Source of the DNA: DASWLF01 sp963768765
GTDB taxonomy: Bacteria > Desulfobacterota > Desulfobaccia > Desulfobaccales > 0-14-0-80-60-11
Reading direction: 5' to 3'
NCBI GenBank assembly: GCA_963768765.1
Contig: CAVYJK010000021.1
Span: forward strand, 1-64,000
Length of the DNA stretch: 64,000 nt
The position numbers were made by a program, and so were the translations under genes. The notes beneath the pieces were generated by a model, which saw nothing but the letters and a program-made list of their open reading frames with translations, searched no databases and was not told the origin of the DNA. This document shows, piece after piece, positions 17,063 through 25,051 of this stretch. The first letter of the stretch is position 1; every line of letters begins with the position of its first letter.

Positions 17063-17524
17063 ATGGAATACTTACCCAAAATTCTGGCTTTTGTCTGCAC
17101 CTACTGCACTTACACCGCGGCGGATATGGCGGGCTCGGCCCGGATGCAGTACCCGGCCGGGGTGCGCATCATCAAGTACCTGTGCACCGGGCGCATCGAC
17201 ATCATGCATCTCCTGAAAGGATTTGAGGCCGGAGCCGACGCCATCCTGGTGGGTGGGTGAGAGGCCGGCAGCTGCCATTTCCTGGAAGGAAATCTCAGAG
17301 CCAGAGAACGCATTGAGTACACCCAGCAGTTGCTGGAGGAGATCGGTCTGGGCCGGGGCCGCCTGGAGATGTTTGAGATCGCGGCCTCGGACGCCCCCAA
17401 ATGGGTGGCCGCGGTCAAGGAGATGACCGAGCGGGTCGAGGCCCTGGGCCCCAACCCCCTGCGGCGGGGCCGCCACCTCCAGCCTGAGGCGGTGGAGCAG
17501 CTTACCGAAATGGTGGAGCCATGA
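17063..17524 (+). CDS. mvhD: MvhD-like [2Fe-2S] electron-transfer subunit, probable selenoprotein (in-frame TGA)
   Basis: 154 codons reading MEYLPKILAF to the TGA that overlaps metV. Family signatures: FVCTYCTYTAADMAGSARM, then GADAILVGG, then TGA at 17258-17260, then EAGSCHFLEGNLRARERI. In MvhD/FrhD proteins the segment is GGC-xx-G-x-CHY, so TGA replaces the first of these Cys. No frame change occurs: the same frame runs on through conserved sequence to a stop that overlaps the metV start by 4 bases. Sec at this kind of site is known in the related VhuD of methanococci and in deltaproteobacterial homologues. A SECIS-like hairpin follows. MvhD would pass electrons between HdrA and the MetFV part. 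A TGC-to-TGA sequence error remains possible. Confidence 0.82.
17258..17293 (+). promoter_or_regulatory. UGA codon with downstream SECIS-like hairpin
   Basis: After TGA (17258-17260) come 16 bases, then ATTTCC, the loop TGGAA, then GGAAAT (17277-17293). This is a perfect 6-bp stem with two G's at the head of a 5-base loop. Distance and loop fit the general bacterial SECIS pattern (stem within about 16-37 bases of UGA, G in the first loop positions). Judged by eye only. Confidence 0.6.
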
Positions 17525-18201
17525 TTATCGCGGAACGGAAACCCTTTGCCGAAATCAAGGCCATGGTGGCCCCTTACAAGAAGATCCTCATCGTGGGCTG
17601 CGGCACCTGCGTGGCCGTGTGTCTGGCCGGCGGTGAGAAGGAAGTGGGGCTGCTGGCTTCCCAGTTGAAGCTGGCCCTGGGCCTGGAAGACAAGCGGTTG
17701 GAAATCGGGGAAATCACCGTGGAACGCCAGTGCGACCTGGAGTTCATCAGGCCGCTGTGCGATTTCACCGCGGACTATGAGGCCATCGTCTCCATGGCTT
17801 GCGGGGCCGGGGTCCAGTTCCTGAAGCAACTGTGCTACCTGCAGCCCATCTTCCCGGGGGTCAACACCCGCTTCATCGGGGTGAACAACGAAGTGGGCTA
17901 CTACACCGAGCGCTGCCGGTCCTGCAGCAACTGCTACCTGGGCATAACCGGCGGCATCTGCCCGGTGACCATGTGCCCCAAAGGACTGCTCAACGGGCCC
18001 TGCGGCGGCACTCTGAACGGCCGCTGCGAAGTGGACCCGGAAAATGAGTGCGCCTGGAGCAACATCCACCACCGCCTGGAGTTGGAAGGGCGCCTGGATA
18101 AGATGCGGGAGATCCTGCCGCTGCATCCCCACGACCGGACCACCACCCCCGGCAAGGTAATCCACCCGGCTTATAAGAGGAGATACGGCACCCATGAGTA
18201 A
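17521..18201 (+). CDS. metV: MetV, zinc/iron-sulfur partner of methylene-THF reductase
   Basis: 226 residues of the 'methylenetetrahydrofolate reductase C-terminal' family. It starts MIIAERKPFAEIKAMV, has GCGTCVAVCLAGGEKEVG near residue 24, and a Cys-rich end: CRSCSNCYLGITGGICPVT, CPKGLLNGPCGG and GRCEVDPENECAW. In Moorella, MetV forms a complex with MetF. The ATG overlaps the mvhD stop (ATGA), and the gene overlaps metF by 8 bases, so mvhD-metV-metF are translationally coupled. This supports the proposed MetFV-HdrABC-MvhD assembly. Confidence 0.9.
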   Translation: MIIAERKPFAEIKAMVAPYKKILIVGCGTCVAVCLAGGEKEVGLLASQLKLALGLEDKRLEIGEITVERQCDLEFIRPLCDFTADYEAIVSMACGAGVQFLKQLCYLQPIFPGVNTRFIGVNNEVGYYTERCRSCSNCYLGITGGICPVTMCPKGLLNGPCGGTLNGRCEVDPENECAWSNIHHRLELEGRLDKMREILPLHPHDRTTTPGKVIHPAYKRRYGTHE

Positions 18202-19078
18202 ACTCCGGGAGGCCCTTTCGGCGGGAAAATTCGTCCTGGTGGCGGAACTGAAGCCCCCCAAGGGCATCGCCGTGGACGAGATGCTGGCCCCATTGCAGGG
18301 CCTCAACGGCAAGGTGGCGGCCTTCAGCGTGCCGGATAACGAGCACGCCCGCATGCGCCTTTCCCCCCTGGCCGCGGGCCGGGCGGTGCAGGACGCCGGG
18401 GCCGAGGCCTTGCTGCATCTTACCTGCCGGGACCGCAACCGCCTGGCGCTTCAAAGCGACCTCCTGGGCGCTGCGGCTCTGGGAATGGAGAATATCCTGG
18501 TGGTCAGCGGCCACTACGTCACCCTGGGGGACCACCCCCAGGCCAAGCCGGTGTACGACGCCGACTCGGTGCAGCTGCTCCAGATCGCCCGGGGTCTCAT
18601 GGAGGGCCATGACAGCGCCGGGTTGCCGCTTTCCGGCAACCCCGCCTTCTACCTGGGCGCGGTGGTCGTCCCCGAGGCCGAGCCCCTGGCCCCGCAGCTC
18701 ATCAAGTTTGAAAAGAAGGTGGCCGCGGGAGCCCAGTTTTTCATCACCCCGCCGGTCTTCGACCTGGAGAAACTTCGCCATTTCCGGCAGATGCTGGCTT
18801 CCTTCCCGGTTAAGCTCCTGGCCGCAGTGAAGGTCTTGAGCGCCGAGGAAGTGGCCCAGGCGGCCTCGGGCCAGTGGCGCCAGGTCTATTCCGTGCCCCC
18901 AGACCTGCTGGGTGAGTTGAGCGGTCTCAAGGACGAGGAGGTTCTGGCCAAGGGCGCGGCCGCGGCCGGGCGTCTCCTCAAGCAGATCAAGGCGGAAAAG
19001 CTGGCGGACGGCGTGTATATCAAGGCCAAGGGGCGGAGCGATCTCTTTGCCCGGGTCCTGGAGGCCGCCGGGGTTTAA
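18194..19078 (+). CDS. metF: methylenetetrahydrofolate reductase
   Basis: Reduces methylene-THF to methyl-THF in the methyl branch of the Wood-Ljungdahl pathway (or the reverse). It is a 294-residue TIM-barrel flavoprotein. LVAELKPPKG lies near the start (the Glu matches the catalytic Glu of MetF), followed by HLTCRDRNRLALQSDLLGA and the FAD-site region GMENILVVSGHYVTLGDHP. The barrel strand AQFFITPPVFDLE follows. It has a good ribosome site (AAGAGGAGATACGG). As the last gene of the hdr-mvhD-metVF run, it is likely tuned for electron exchange with the Hdr part rather than direct NAD(P)H use. Confidence 0.92.
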   Translation: MSKLREALSAGKFVLVAELKPPKGIAVDEMLAPLQGLNGKVAAFSVPDNEHARMRLSPLAAGRAVQDAGAEALLHLTCRDRNRLALQSDLLGAAALGMENILVVSGHYVTLGDHPQAKPVYDADSVQLLQIARGLMEGHDSAGLPLSGNPAFYLGAVVVPEAEPLAPQLIKFEKKVAAGAQFFITPPVFDLEKLRHFRQMLASFPVKLLAAVKVLSAEEVAQAASGQWRQVYSVPPDLLGELSGLKDEEVLAKGAAAAGRLLKQIKAEKLADGVYIKAKGRSDLFARVLEAAGV

Positions 19079-19153
19079 AGAAGGCGAAAAGCAAGCGGAA
19101 AAGAGGTACCGAGGGCTCTGAAAAAGGCTTAGTCGAAGTGGGAAGACCTTAAT

Positions 19154-19189
19154 AATCCCCCTAAATCCCCCTTTATGAAAGGGGGACTT
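19154..19189. repeat. CCCCCTAAATCCCCC-type repeat, copy 2
   Basis: AATCCCCCTAAATCCCCC then TTTATGAAAGGGGGACTT. It forms a short hairpin around CCCCCTTTATGAAAGGGGG. It lies in the gap between metF and the second hdrA-like gene. Confidence 0.6.
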
Positions 19190-19229
19190 AAAAGGAGTTT
19201 TCCTGGCTAATCTTGGTCTTCCTATAATT

Positions 19230-19263
19230 ACCCCCCTTTTATAAAGGGGGGCCAGGGGGGATT
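19230..19263. repeat. CCCCCTAAATCCCCC-type repeat, copy 3
   Basis: CCCCCCTTTTATAAAGGGGGG followed by CCAGGGGGGATT, ending 28 bases before the next start codon. It has the same style as copy 2 in opposite orientation. Confidence 0.55.
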
Positions 19264-19291
19264 ATAAGAGCACTCAACTGGACGAACCCTT

Positions 19292-20554
19292 ATGAATAAC
19301 CCGGAAAAATATTCAGCCGTAGTCTTAGGCGGCGGCATCGCCGGGATCAGCGCCGCCCTGGAACTGGCCCGTCTGGGCCTCAGCGTGGCCCTGGTGGAAA
19401 AAACCCCCTTCTTCGGGGGCCGGGCGGCGCGGTTGTGCTGCAAAGCCACGGATGAGTGCCAGAAGTGCGGCGCCTGCCTGGTGGCAGACCGTCTCAAGGC
19501 CCTGTTTCAGGAACCCGGCATCACTCTGTTCCCCCACACCGAGATGACCCAGGGCGCTCGCGCTGACGGCCGTTTCCGGGTCACCTTGCAGCAGCAGCCC
19601 CTGGTCATCGATCTCCAGCGCTGCGTGGACTGCGGCCTCTGCGCCGATGAATGCCCCGCCATCTCCCAGGGAGCCATCATCACTACCAATATCACCCAGA
19701 ACCACCCCCGCTACGCGGTGGTCCCGGCCAACTGCCTCTATTTCCAAGACGGCTCCTGCCAGGTGTGCCAGCGGATCTGTCCACCCACGGCCAGAGCCAT
19801 CGACCTGGCCCGGCCGGGCAAGACCATGGAGATCGAAGCCGAGGCCGTGGTGGTGGCCACGGGTTATCAGCCGGCGGACCCCCATACCCGCCCCCACTAC
19901 GGTTACGGCCGCCTCCCCAATATCATCACCGGCTTCGAGCTGGAGGAGATGCTGCGGAACGGCACGGGCGTCAGGCGCCCGGGCGACGGCGCCCCGGTGG
20001 GCCGCGTCGCCTTCATCCAGTGCGTGGGCAGCCGGGATAAGGATCGGCCTTATTGCTCCCAGGTGTGCTGCGCCTACACCCTGAGGCTGGCCCGGTTGCT
20101 GAAGCATCGGCTGCCGGAAGCCCAGGTGGCCACTTTCTATATGGACCTGCAAAACGTGGGGCGCAATTCCCCCATATTCCATGAAGAAGCCCGGCGGGAG
20201 ATCAGGGAAATGCGGGCCTTGCCCGGGGAGTTGCACCGCAATCCCGACGGCACCGTCAGTCTGCGCTATCTGAACGAGGAGACCGGCGGGGCGGAGAACG
20301 CCGCCTTCGATCTGGTGGTGCTCTCCGTGGGTATCGGCCCCGGGGCCGACAACGCGGCGCTGGCGGCCCTGCTTAAAGTGGACCTCTCGGCGGCAGGCTT
20401 CTTTAAGGCCGCGGACGCCCAGCACCGCAGCCTGACCTCGCAACCCGGCCTTTTCCTGGCCGGCACCGCCGAAGGCCCCAAGGACATCGCCGGATGCATC
20501 GCCCAGGCCCTGGCCGCGGCCCGGCAGGTGAGCAATTATATCAGAGAAAAATGA
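19292..20554 (+). CDS. QmoA/HdrA-like FAD iron-sulfur protein
   Basis: 420 residues. FAD fold VVLGGGIAGISAALELARLG, then CCKATDECQKCGACL, a ferredoxin motif CVDCGLCADECP, another Cys group CQVCQRICPP, the HdrA block QCVGSRDKDRPYCSQVCC and a final FAD strand GLFLAGTAEGPKDIAG. The size and single-module layout match QmoA or short HdrA. Its stop overlaps the start of the next gene (ATGA). Together they resemble QmoAB, the electron carrier linked to APS reductase, but no QmoC or aprAB is present. Given the metF context, they may be extra Hdr-type modules for the reductase complex. The exact partner is unknown. Confidence 0.85.
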   Translation: MNNPEKYSAVVLGGGIAGISAALELARLGLSVALVEKTPFFGGRAARLCCKATDECQKCGACLVADRLKALFQEPGITLFPHTEMTQGARADGRFRVTLQQQPLVIDLQRCVDCGLCADECPAISQGAIITTNITQNHPRYAVVPANCLYFQDGSCQVCQRICPPTARAIDLARPGKTMEIEAEAVVVATGYQPADPHTRPHYGYGRLPNIITGFELEEMLRNGTGVRRPGDGAPVGRVAFIQCVGSRDKDRPYCSQVCCAYTLRLARLLKHRLPEAQVATFYMDLQNVGRNSPIFHEEARREIREMRALPGELHRNPDGTVSLRYLNEETGGAENAAFDLVVLSVGIGPGADNAALAALLKVDLSAAGFFKAADAQHRSLTSQPGLFLAGTAEGPKDIAGCIAQALAAARQVSNYIREK

Positions 20555-22587
20555 GAATCATTGAACAGGAACTGGAGATCATCTTAGCGCACAGCACCGA
20601 GCTGACGGCTTCCGGGCTGGACTACGTCAAACTGGGCCTCTGGGCCGGGGGGCTCCCCGACAGCCGCATCCTGGCCCTGGACCCCAAGCTGCCGCCCGAG
20701 GAGCTGGAAGCGCGCCTCAAGGCCTTCCTGTACCACGAGGAGCCCCATCCGGTGCTGCTGGCCGCCCTGGACCCCTATCACCGGGCCCGCAACATCATCT
20801 ATTTGTTGACCGAAAAGTTTGCCATCAATCCGGAGCTCCTCACGGTGGTGGACCTGCAAGAAGCCCTGGGCTACCAGGACCCCCGGGCCTGCAGCCTCAA
20901 GGCCCACCATCTCATCCGGCTGGCCGCGGCCATCGTCAGCCGGGCCCAACCCATTACCACCCAGGAGGTGCCGGTGAGTTCCCAGGTCCTGGTGTGGGGC
21001 GACTCGGGGGCGGCCCTGAAGGCGGCCCTGGACCTGGCCCGGCTCGGCTATCCGGTCCTACTGGCCTTCCCGGGGCCGGCCTTAAAGCCCTTGAATCCAG
21101 GCGGACCCATGGCGCAGGCTGCAGAGGAGGAACTGGCCTCCCTGGTCAGCCAGGCCCAGGCCCATACCTTGATCCGGCTCCTCCCCGAGGCCGCGGTCCT
21201 GGACCTCCAGGGCGGCGCCGGCGATTTCGTGGCGCGCCTTAAGGCCCGGGACCGGGTGCTGGAAGAAAAGGTGGGGGCCCTGATCCTGGCCCCGGAACTG
21301 ATGCTTAAGCCCGCAGCCCTCTCCCCGGACCACCCCCGGGTGATTCCCCTGACCCGGCTGGAAGAGATCCTGGGGGCGCCGGATGAGGCCGCGGCGCTGC
21401 TCAACCCGGAGGCGCCCCAGGTAACAGTGGCCCTGCTGGCCGACGCCGGGGGCGACGGCCAACCCCTGGCCCTCAGCCGCACCCTGGGCGCGGCGGGCCG
21501 GCTGCTGTCCCGGGAAAACTGCCAGCCCTATCTCTTCCTCCGGGACGCCAAGGTGGCGGCCCCGGGCCTGGAAACCGCCCTGGAGGAAGCCCAGACCGCC
21601 GGCCTCATGGTCATCAAAGTGAACCAGCCGCCGGCCCTGTCGCCGGACGGGGACCGGCTCCGCCTCACCTTCTTTGACCCGGTGATGCGCCAGGAGATGT
21701 CCCTGGCTTGCGATCTGGCGGTTCTGGCGGAAGCCTATGGGGCCGCGCCCGAAAGCGCCGCCCTGGCGGAACTGCTGCGCCTCCACCCCGGTCCCCTGGG
21801 ATTTTTCCAGAGCGACAACGTCCGGAATCTGCCGGTCATCACCAACCGCCGGGGCATCTACGCCGCGGGGCCGGGGCGGGCGATCATGGACCTGGACCAG
21901 GCCTTCGGCGACGCCGACGCCGCGGTGACGGAAGTCCAGCGGCTCCTGGGCCAGGGAATGTCGCCGGCCCCCAAAGGCAGGGCGGTCATCGACCGGGGGC
22001 GCTGCGTCCTTTGCCTCACCTGCCACCGCCTCTGCCCCCACGGGGCCATCACCTGGGACAACCGGGCCATCATCAATGAGCTGGCCTGCCAGGGCTGCGG
22101 GGTCTGCGCCTCCCAGTGCCCCAACGAAGCCATTCAGATCCACAATTTCACCGACGATCAGGTGGTGGCGGCGCTGAGCACCATCGACCCCCGCCTCACT
22201 CCCCGCATCATCGCCTTTATGTGCAAGAATTCCGCCTGGGAAGCTTATCACGCCGCCCTAAATATGGACCACGCCCCCTTGCCCCTGGGCTTCACCCCCA
22301 TGCGGATGCCCTGCGCCGGCAAGATCGACATCGACTATCTGCTCCAGGCCTTCGCCCTGGGCGCCGACGGGGTCCTGGTGTTGGGCTGCCATCCGGACAA
22401 CTGCAAGTCCCAGCAGGGGAACGAACACGCCCTCTGGCGGGTGGAGCGGGCCCGGGACCTGCTGGCCGAAGCCGGCGTCGACCCCCAGCGGCTGCTCTTT
22501 CAGACCCTGGCTCCCAACTCCCCCCGGGATTTCCTGGCCGCGGTGGACCTGTTGATGGAGAACTTGAAGACCCTGAAGGCCGCCTGA
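20551..22587 (+). CDS. QmoB-like HdrA-MvhD fusion protein
   Basis: 678 residues. The front half is HdrA-like but with weak flavin motifs (VLVWGDSGAALKAALDLARL). Two [4Fe-4S] motifs, CVLCLTCHRLCPHG and CQGCGVCASQCPNEAI, lie near residues 490-550. The last 140 residues are a full MvhD domain (IAFMCKNSAWEAY, ADGVLVLGCHPDNCKSQQGN). This architecture is that of QmoB. In its MvhD domain the site that is TGA in the stand-alone mvhD is an ordinary Cys (LGC), a useful comparison. I chose ATG 20551, which overlaps the previous stop; the longer open frame from 20494 is not used. It is probably in one unit with the QmoA-like gene. Confidence 0.85.
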   Translation: MRIIEQELEIILAHSTELTASGLDYVKLGLWAGGLPDSRILALDPKLPPEELEARLKAFLYHEEPHPVLLAALDPYHRARNIIYLLTEKFAINPELLTVVDLQEALGYQDPRACSLKAHHLIRLAAAIVSRAQPITTQEVPVSSQVLVWGDSGAALKAALDLARLGYPVLLAFPGPALKPLNPGGPMAQAAEEELASLVSQAQAHTLIRLLPEAAVLDLQGGAGDFVARLKARDRVLEEKVGALILAPELMLKPAALSPDHPRVIPLTRLEEILGAPDEAAALLNPEAPQVTVALLADAGGDGQPLALSRTLGAAGRLLSRENCQPYLFLRDAKVAAPGLETALEEAQTAGLMVIKVNQPPALSPDGDRLRLTFFDPVMRQEMSLACDLAVLAEAYGAAPESAALAELLRLHPGPLGFFQSDNVRNLPVITNRRGIYAAGPGRAIMDLDQAFGDADAAVTEVQRLLGQGMSPAPKGRAVIDRGRCVLCLTCHRLCPHGAITWDNRAIINELACQGCGVCASQCPNEAIQIHNFTDDQVVAALSTIDPRLTPRIIAFMCKNSAWEAYHAALNMDHAPLPLGFTPMRMPCAGKIDIDYLLQAFALGADGVLVLGCHPDNCKSQQGNEHALWRVERARDLLAEAGVDPQRLLFQTLAPNSPRDFLAAVDLLMENLKTLKAA

Positions 22588-22911
22588 AACTGACAGGGGG
22601 GCCTCCGTGCCCGCCATCCCCGCGGGCAGGCGCAAAGACCTGCCCCACCAGGTTAACCGACTTCAGCCTCCCCCCATGGCATCCTGATGGACTCCTTGAC
22701 AACCGCGGGAAGGGCCTTACTTTGAAGGGCAAACCTCTGGGCGGCCTGTTCCTCCCTTAATCACAGGACATCCCTTTGACCAGTTGGCTGGAGCTGCCGG
22801 AGCCCCTGGATTACCGGGGAGTCCGCCCCTGGCCCGCTGGCAGCCCTTCGGGGGCCTCAGCTACTTTCATTTTTTGCTGAGCCACCTGGCGGCAGAAGGA
22901 CACCTACCCCC
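22588..22911. other. gene-free spacer
   Basis: 324 bases of GC-rich DNA after the QmoB-like gene. No convincing ORF, RNA or palindrome was seen. The AAGGA ribosome site of the DUF488 gene lies at its end. Confidence 0.4.
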
Positions 22912-23484
22912 ATGCGCGGCAACATCCAAGGGGCCCAACTAGTCTTTACCATCGGGCATTCCACTCATCCCCTGGAAACCTTTATCCAGTTATTGCGGAG
23001 TCTTGCCGTTGACTTGGTGGCCGACGTGCGCACGGTGCCCCGCTCCCGCCACAATCCCCAGTTCAACCGGGAAACGCTGCCCCGGGACCTGGCGGCTGCG
23101 GGCCTCGGTTACGTGCACCTGCCGGAGCTGGGGGGCCTGCGCCGGGCCCGGCCGGACTCCTCCAACCAGGGCTGGCGCAGTCCCGGCTTCCGGGGTTTTG
23201 CCGATTACATGCAAACGCCGGAATTTGACCAAGGTTTGCGGCACCTCATGGAGTTGGCCGGGGAGAGACGCCTCGCGGTGATGTGCGCCGAGGCCGTGCC
23301 CTGGCGCTGCCACCGCTCCCTCATTGCCGATGCGCTCCTGGTGCGGGGCCTCCGGGTGGAACACATCCTGGGGCCGGGGAAGACCCAGACCCACCGCCTC
23401 ACCCCCTTCGCCCGGGTGGAAGGCACCCGCCTCACCTATCCGGCGGAGGAGCCGCAGGTGGAAGATGCCAATCAGGGCAAATGA
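22912..23484 (+). CDS. DUF488 family protein
   Basis: 190 residues. Clear DUF488 marks: FTIGHSTHPLETFIQLL at the start, LVADVRTVPRSRHNPQFN, YVHLPELGGLR, then CAEAVPWRCHRSLIADALL. The family is common in bacteria and has no firmly assigned reaction; the conserved Cys and His in the last motif suggest an active or metal site. AAGGA lies before the ATG. It lies between the Qmo-like genes and ubiE, with no obvious functional link to either. Confidence 0.85.
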   Translation: MRGNIQGAQLVFTIGHSTHPLETFIQLLRSLAVDLVADVRTVPRSRHNPQFNRETLPRDLAAAGLGYVHLPELGGLRRARPDSSNQGWRSPGFRGFADYMQTPEFDQGLRHLMELAGERRLAVMCAEAVPWRCHRSLIADALLVRGLRVEHILGPGKTQTHRLTPFARVEGTRLTYPAEEPQVEDANQGK

Positions 23485-23603
23485 GAGCCATTATCAGACT
23501 AATGGCGTTATTGTCCCAGATTTCCATACCCTCCAGGGCCGGAATTGATAGAATAATAATAACCACTGGAATTTAAAAACTATTTTTTAACAGGTTGGAC
23601 AAG

Positions 23604-24380
23604 ATGCAGCCGCCGGAGATGAAAGAAACTGGCAGCGACCCCGAAGTGGCCTATTTCGGTTACCGGCGGGTTTCCGCCGGGGAAAAAGGCAGGCTGGTGC
23701 ACCAGCATTTCGACACGGTGGCCCGGAGATACGACCTGATGAACACCCTGCTGAGCTTCGGGCTCCATCACCTCTGGAAGTGGACCGCGGTGCGGCTCAT
23801 GGGCCTGAAGCCGGGGGACCGGGTCATCGACGTGTGCGGCGGCACCGCGGACCTGGCCCTGCTGGCGGCCCGGGCCGTGGGCGAGCGCGGCCAGGTCGTG
23901 GTCTACGACATCAACCGGGCCATGATGGCGGCGGGGCTCCCCAAGGTGGTCTATTCCAGCCTGGCCCCCCGCATCCGGTTTCTCCAGGGCGACGCCGAGA
24001 GGGTCGCCTGCCCGGACGGGTGCTTCGACGCGGCCATGGTGGGGTTCGGCATCCGCAACCTGACCCACCCGGAGGTGGGATTTAGAGAGATGCACCGGGT
24101 TTTAAAAACCGGCGGCAAGCTCATGTGCCTGGAATTTTCCCAGCCGGTGACCCCGTGGTTCCGGTGGCTCTACGATCTTTACTCTTTCCGCATCATGCCC
24201 GCGGTGGGTAAACTCCTGGTGGGGTCCTGGCAGGCTTATACCTATCTGCCCGAGTCCATCCGCATGTTCTCCCAACCCGAGGAGCTGGGCGCCATGCTGG
24301 AGGGCCTGGGGTTCACCCAGGTGAGGTACCGGCGCCTCACCAACGGCGTCTCGGTGATCCACCTGGGGGTCAAGGGATGA
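23604..24380 (+). CDS. ubiE: demethylmenaquinone methyltransferase (UbiE/MenG family)
   Basis: C-methylates the quinone ring using SAM, the last step of menaquinone synthesis. About 258 residues. Family marks: HFDTVARRYDLMNTLLSFG, the SAM motif RVIDVCGGTADLALLAA, and FGIRNLTHPEVGFREMHRVL then LEFSQPV. ATG 23604 is used; a TTG 9 bases upstream is also possible. It overlaps the next methyltransferase by 4 bases. Menaquinone fits the cytochrome bd genes downstream and an anaerobic respiratory lifestyle. Confidence 0.88.
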   Translation: MQPPEMKETGSDPEVAYFGYRRVSAGEKGRLVHQHFDTVARRYDLMNTLLSFGLHHLWKWTAVRLMGLKPGDRVIDVCGGTADLALLAARAVGERGQVVVYDINRAMMAAGLPKVVYSSLAPRIRFLQGDAERVACPDGCFDAAMVGFGIRNLTHPEVGFREMHRVLKTGGKLMCLEFSQPVTPWFRWLYDLYSFRIMPAVGKLLVGSWQAYTYLPESIRMFSQPEELGAMLEGLGFTQVRYRRLTNGVSVIHLGVKG

Positions 24381-24973
24381 AGCTCAACTGGGCCGAGAGG
24401 GTGGTGGTCAACAATCCGGTGCGGGTCTTGATCCAGCGCCTTATTATTTGCTGGATCAAACGCCAGCAGATGGTGGAGTCCCGGGCCCGGATCCTGGAGG
24501 TGGGCTGCGGCCGGGGGGCCGGGGCCTGCCTCATCCTGAAGGAATTTGAGCCCGCCTTGCTGCACGCCCTGGATCTGGACCGGCGGATGATCCGGCAGGC
24601 CGCGGCCTACCTCCGCCCCCGGCAGCGGGAAAAGATCTCGCTCTTGGTGGGCGATACCCTGCAACTTCCTTACCGCAGCGGCGCCCTGGACGCGGTCTTC
24701 GGGTTCGGGGTCCTGCACCACCTGCCCGACTGGCGGGCCGGGCTCTCCGAAATCGCCCGGGTGCTGAGGGCAGGGGGGACCTATTTCCTGGAGGAATTTT
24801 ACCCCCCCCTTTACCAGAACTTCCTGGCCCAACGGCTCTTCCTCCACCCCGAGCACGACCGCTTTTACAGCCCCGATCTGCACCGGGCCCTGGCGGAGAC
24901 AGGCTTCCGGCTGAAGGGCCTGGTGGAGCAGAAACAGCTGGGCATCCTGGCGGTGGCGGCCAAGGAGAAATAA
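24377..24973 (+). CDS. class I SAM-dependent methyltransferase
   Basis: 198 residues, Methyltransf_11/25 type. Motif I is ILEVGCGRGAGACL, an acidic strand end follows at ALDLDRRM, motif II region is LDAVFGFGVLHHLPDW, and LRAGGTYFLEEF comes next. The substrate is unknown. The ATGA overlap with ubiE means it is translated with it, which suggests a related lipid or quinone substrate, but that is inference only. Confidence 0.85.
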   Translation: MKLNWAERVVVNNPVRVLIQRLIICWIKRQQMVESRARILEVGCGRGAGACLILKEFEPALLHALDLDRRMIRQAAAYLRPRQREKISLLVGDTLQLPYRSGALDAVFGFGVLHHLPDWRAGLSEIARVLRAGGTYFLEEFYPPLYQNFLAQRLFLHPEHDRFYSPDLHRALAETGFRLKGLVEQKQLGILAVAAKEK

Positions 24974-25051
24974 ATTAATAACTCTGAAAAGGCTAGGGGC
25001 CGACGGCCACTTACAATCCCTCCCTGAAACCCACCCCCAACCTCCTGTTGA

